Assembly: GCA_024680835.1 (NCBI GenBank)
Contig: JAILBP010000151.1
Span: 1 to 7,393, forward strand
Reading direction: 5' to 3'
DNA length: 7,393 bases
Origin: RGIG6904 sp024680835
Lineage (GTDB): Bacteria; Bacillota; Clostridia; Lachnospirales; Lachnospiraceae
In this document: positions 5,550 to 7,393 of the stretch, piece after piece
Numbering within the stretch: the stretch's first letter is position 1
How the letters are laid out: each line of letters opens with the position of its first letter
Translations under genes and position numbers: made by a program
Notes under the pieces: generated by a model
Seen by the model: the letters and a program-made list of their open reading frames with translations, nothing else
The model's database searches: none
What the model was told of the DNA's origin: nothing

Positions 5550-6321
5550 AATCCCTCTCCTTTCCGGCACAACACAGGCAGCAAAGCTTATATGACGCCC
5601 AATAAAACAAAAGTGTGATAATAGGAGAAAGAATCTGTAATAAAGTCATGGAAAAGCTGTTTTTCTCCACCCACTGCACAATACTGTATATACCAATTTT
5701 ATCAATCAGAGCCGAATAATCTTTAAAAAGAAGTATGTAAATCACACATAAAGCAATTGACAATAGAAATCCCACTTTGATCATCATTGCTTTACCCTTA
5801 CCCAATACAATGAACAAAAACAATTCAATCGCCGAAATGAAGATCATAAAGGAATAAACAGGCAGCGTCATTGCATTTACAGCCATCAAAGTATCCACAG
5901 TCTTTCCCTCTGACATAAAAGCGCCGCAGGCAATGATCCAGATCTGAGAAACAGAAAAGAAGACATACGCAGCGATCAGGATAAATACATACTTTGACGC
6001 AATATAGGCATGCCTTTCATAAGGCATGGCCGCGAAGAAACTATGGTTTTTATTCTTTTCATCATTACTGCATATTTCCATGGTCCATCTGTTGATAAAG
6101 AGCATATTCATGAATATAAACATCCACGCAAACATATCAAGAAATATATCTATCATATTTATTCGGCTGCCATCTGCCGCATATGCGATAAGATCATCAT
6201 AATAACGATCACCCGGGAAAACAACGCGGATCAGAATAAATACCAATGTGAAAATGCATAGGAAACAAACAAATCTCTTGCCCCTTACGGAAATAAAATC
6301 CTTGTATAATAATCCTCCCAT
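5542..6321 (-). CDS. ABC-2 type transporter permease (second of two)
   Basis: A 259-residue integral membrane protein with about six helices at residues 17-35, 58-78, 109-135, 148-173, 180-199 and 224-242. The opening MGGLLYKDF and the central AAMPYERHAYIASKY (97-111) are typical of small ABC-2 permeases of the ABC2_membrane_5 kind, where a 'lPvsR..yv.sKy' stretch follows the second helix. The C-terminus has a Cys cluster (CCLCC, 247-251) of unknown meaning. It has no ATPase of its own and should assemble with the ATPase encoded at the window edge and with the preceding permease, as two different permease subunits around an ATPase dimer. Its ATG shares one base with the preceding TGA (TGATG), and GGGGTG (6334-6329) lies 7 nt upstream as the SD. 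The substrate is unknown; drug or peptide export, or self-protection, is the usual guess. Confidence 0.85.
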   Translation of the reverse strand: MGGLLYKDFISVRGKRFVCFLCIFTLVFILIRVVFPGDRYYDDLIAYAADGSRINMIDIFLDMFAWMFIFMNMLFINRWTMEICSNDEKNKNHSFFAAMPYERHAYIASKYVFILIAAYVFFSVSQIWIIACGAFMSEGKTVDTLMAVNAMTLPVYSFMIFISAIELFLFIVLGKGKAMMIKVGFLLSIALCVIYILLFKDYSALIDKIGIYSIVQWVEKNSFSMTLLQILSPIITLLFYWASYKLCCLCCAGKERDYD

Positions 6322-7106
6322 CAGAACACACCCCGCTTTCTCTGTGCCATAATGCAGGTGATGATGTAGGAAACGACCATGACAGCTAATGCCAGAGCCA
6401 GCAATATCACAGCCTTATGCATGATGATATCCATAAAGCCCCAAAACCTGCCTATACTGATATCTTTATCCTCAACAACCGTGGTTACTATGTTCGTTAT
6501 AACCTCTTTCACCTTCTCAAAACGGATCAGCACATATCCCATGATCATGGTGATCAGGGAGAGAAGCTGTACATAGGTGCTTTTCCCATATCCAAGCAGG
6601 TTAGAATAAAAAATAGCAAGGGATGAGTCAATTGCCAAAAGGGATGCAGCCGAAACGATCACTCCCATAAACTCGGAAAAAGTCATGATATCCGTAAGGC
6701 ACGATAGCAAAGCCGCTATAGCCGTATCAAATATAATACCGATCCCAAGTATCGCAAAAACAGAAAGAAATCTGGAAAGTATTCTCTTATGCAAAGGGAT
6801 GGGAAATGTAGAAGCAAGCTTGTAAAATCCCGCTTTCCCATCCTGCTCATAGGCATTTAGCGAATCTCCCACGCAGGAAAGGGGTAAAAGCATAAACATA
6901 ATAAGGGCAAAGCTTGACATATTTTTTATACTTTCCGGTTCCATCTGATTTTCTGCAAGCATCTCAGCATTTATATCCGCAAGATTCCCAAACCGAACGC
7001 TTAATACATACATAACGGAAACCGCAAGCGTACCAATAAGTACATAGCAAAAGACCATGAATTGCTTTTTCAGACACTTAATGTCTTTGAAAATGAGTCC
7101 CTTCAT
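6321..7106 (-). CDS. ABC-2 type transporter permease (first of two)
   Basis: A 261-residue membrane protein with about six helices at residues 16-37, 63-80, 110-136, 144-170, 176-194 and 231-253. It begins MKGLIFKDIK, the usual start of these permeases. Between helices 2 and 3 it has YEQDGKAGFYKLASTFPIP (86-104), equivalent to the D..K..f.k..LPv segment of the ABC2_membrane_5 family. A larger extracellular-type loop lies between helices 1 and 2 (about 38-62). The ATG at 7106 is preferred because AGGGGTGA (7118-7111) precedes it at proper distance and the upstream ATPase ends only 4 nt before. The in-frame ATG at 7127 would overlap the ATPase and has no SD. It probably forms a heteromeric channel with the next permease. 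Confidence 0.85.
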   Translation of the reverse strand: MKGLIFKDIKCLKKQFMVFCYVLIGTLAVSVMYVLSVRFGNLADINAEMLAENQMEPESIKNMSSFALIMFMLLPLSCVGDSLNAYEQDGKAGFYKLASTFPIPLHKRILSRFLSVFAILGIGIIFDTAIAALLSCLTDIMTFSEFMGVIVSAASLLAIDSSLAIFYSNLLGYGKSTYVQLLSLITMIMGYVLIRFEKVKEVITNIVTTVVEDKDISIGRFWGFMDIIMHKAVILLALALAVMVVSYIITCIMAQRKRGVF

Positions 7107-7110
7107 ATAC

Positions 7111-7393
7111 TCACCCCTTTTCCGCATTCACGTAGTAGATCATGATATCTTCCAAAGCTGCCTCTTCCATCACCATATCAGGATAGAGTTTTGCCGCAGT
7201 GTGTCTGTCATTTACCAGAATGCTTGTACTGTAGGCTTCTTCTTCCACTCCTACGATCAGAGCCTCACTCACTTTGGAGGCTTCTTCCTTTTTACACTTT
7301 AGTATCCCATGTTTTTCGAGGATCTCATCCTTGTTTCCTGAAAGCACGATTTTGCCGCCGTCAATAAAAACCACTTCATCGGCAATCTTTTCC
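7111..7393 (-). CDS. ABC transporter ATPase, C-terminal 93 residues (5' end outside window)
   Basis: Only the end of the protein is present. It enters as EKIADEVVFIDGGKIVLSGNKDEIL, the stretch that follows the H-loop histidine in ABC-2 type ATPases ('S.e.iaD.v.fi..G.iv..g'). After this comes a roughly 60-residue tail ending LEDIMIYYVNAEKG, as usual for the drug and lantibiotic-type export ATPases that pair with separate permeases. Walker A, signature and Walker B lie outside the window, so catalytic competence cannot be judged. Its TGA is followed after 4 nt by the ATG of the first permease, and its last codons (AAG GGG TGA) include that gene's SD, so the pair are translationally linked. A regulator such as a GntR-type repressor often lies upstream in such operons, but it would be beyond the window. 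Confidence 0.88.
   Translation of the reverse strand, partial: EKIADEVVFIDGGKIVLSGNKDEILEKHGILKCKKEEASKVSEALIVGVEEEAYSTSILVNDRHTAAKLYPDMVMEEAALEDIMIYYVNAEKG

Noticed and set aside
5550..5570. GTG at 5570 as start of the CPBP gene
   Set aside because: The SD AAAGGAG lies between this GTG and ATG 5549, correctly spaced for the ATG. The extra seven residues look like untranslated SD sequence read as protein.
7107..7127. ATG at 7127 as start of the first ABC-2 permease
   Set aside because: No SD precedes it, it overlaps the ATPase, and permeases of this family typically begin with the MKGLIFKD-type sequence found at 7106.
1..7393. tRNA, rRNA, CRISPR array, insertion sequence or transposase
   Set aside because: No regularly spaced repeats, terminal inverted repeats with a transposase frame, or structured RNA gene sequences were found on reading either strand.

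Overview
The window reads as a piece of a low-to-moderate GC Firmicutes chromosome, most likely a gut or rumen clostridium of the Lachnospiraceae type. This is inferred from purine-rich AGGAGG-type ribosome binding sites, tight or overlapping gene junctions, and the style of the proteins; no rRNA or housekeeping marker is present to confirm it. Every supported gene lies on the minus strand, so transcription runs from high to low coordinates.

Region 1 (7393 down to about 4542) is the end of a four-gene operon. It holds the C-terminus of an ABC ATPase, two ABC-2 type permeases of about 260 residues, and a CPBP-family (CAAX protease/bacteriocin-processing-like) membrane protein. The junctions are a 4-nt gap, a 1-nt overlap (TGATG) and an 8-nt overlap. 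The operon ends in an imperfect hairpin followed by nine T's.

Region 2 (about 4541 down to 4191) is a gene-poor leader of roughly 350 nt and the most interesting part of the window. In the direction of transcription it holds a perfect TATAAT -10 box, a very strong SD and ATG opening a 14-codon ORF (a longer E/K-rich reading frame lies one base out of register with it), a 14-position hairpin, a tiny ORF whose last codons form the SD of another tiny ORF, and a GC-rich hairpin followed by TTTCTTATAT. The layout of promoter, leader peptide, terminator-like hairpin and exporter genes resembles ribosome-mediated attenuation of the kind known for bmrB-bmrCD in Bacillus subtilis. The parallel is in architecture only.

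Region 3 (4190 down to 1) holds two ABC exporter half-transporters of 611 and 610 residues, overlapping by one base (TAATG), which very probably form a heterodimer. They are followed by the start of a cysteine-containing multi-spanning membrane protein of unknown function. The first exporter gene starts at TTG.

Taken together, the window carries two separate ABC transport systems with a CPBP protein between them. This is typical of drug or antimicrobial-peptide export and self-protection loci. Substrates cannot be read from the sequence, and no convincing peptide precursor, modification enzyme or regulator gene is visible here.
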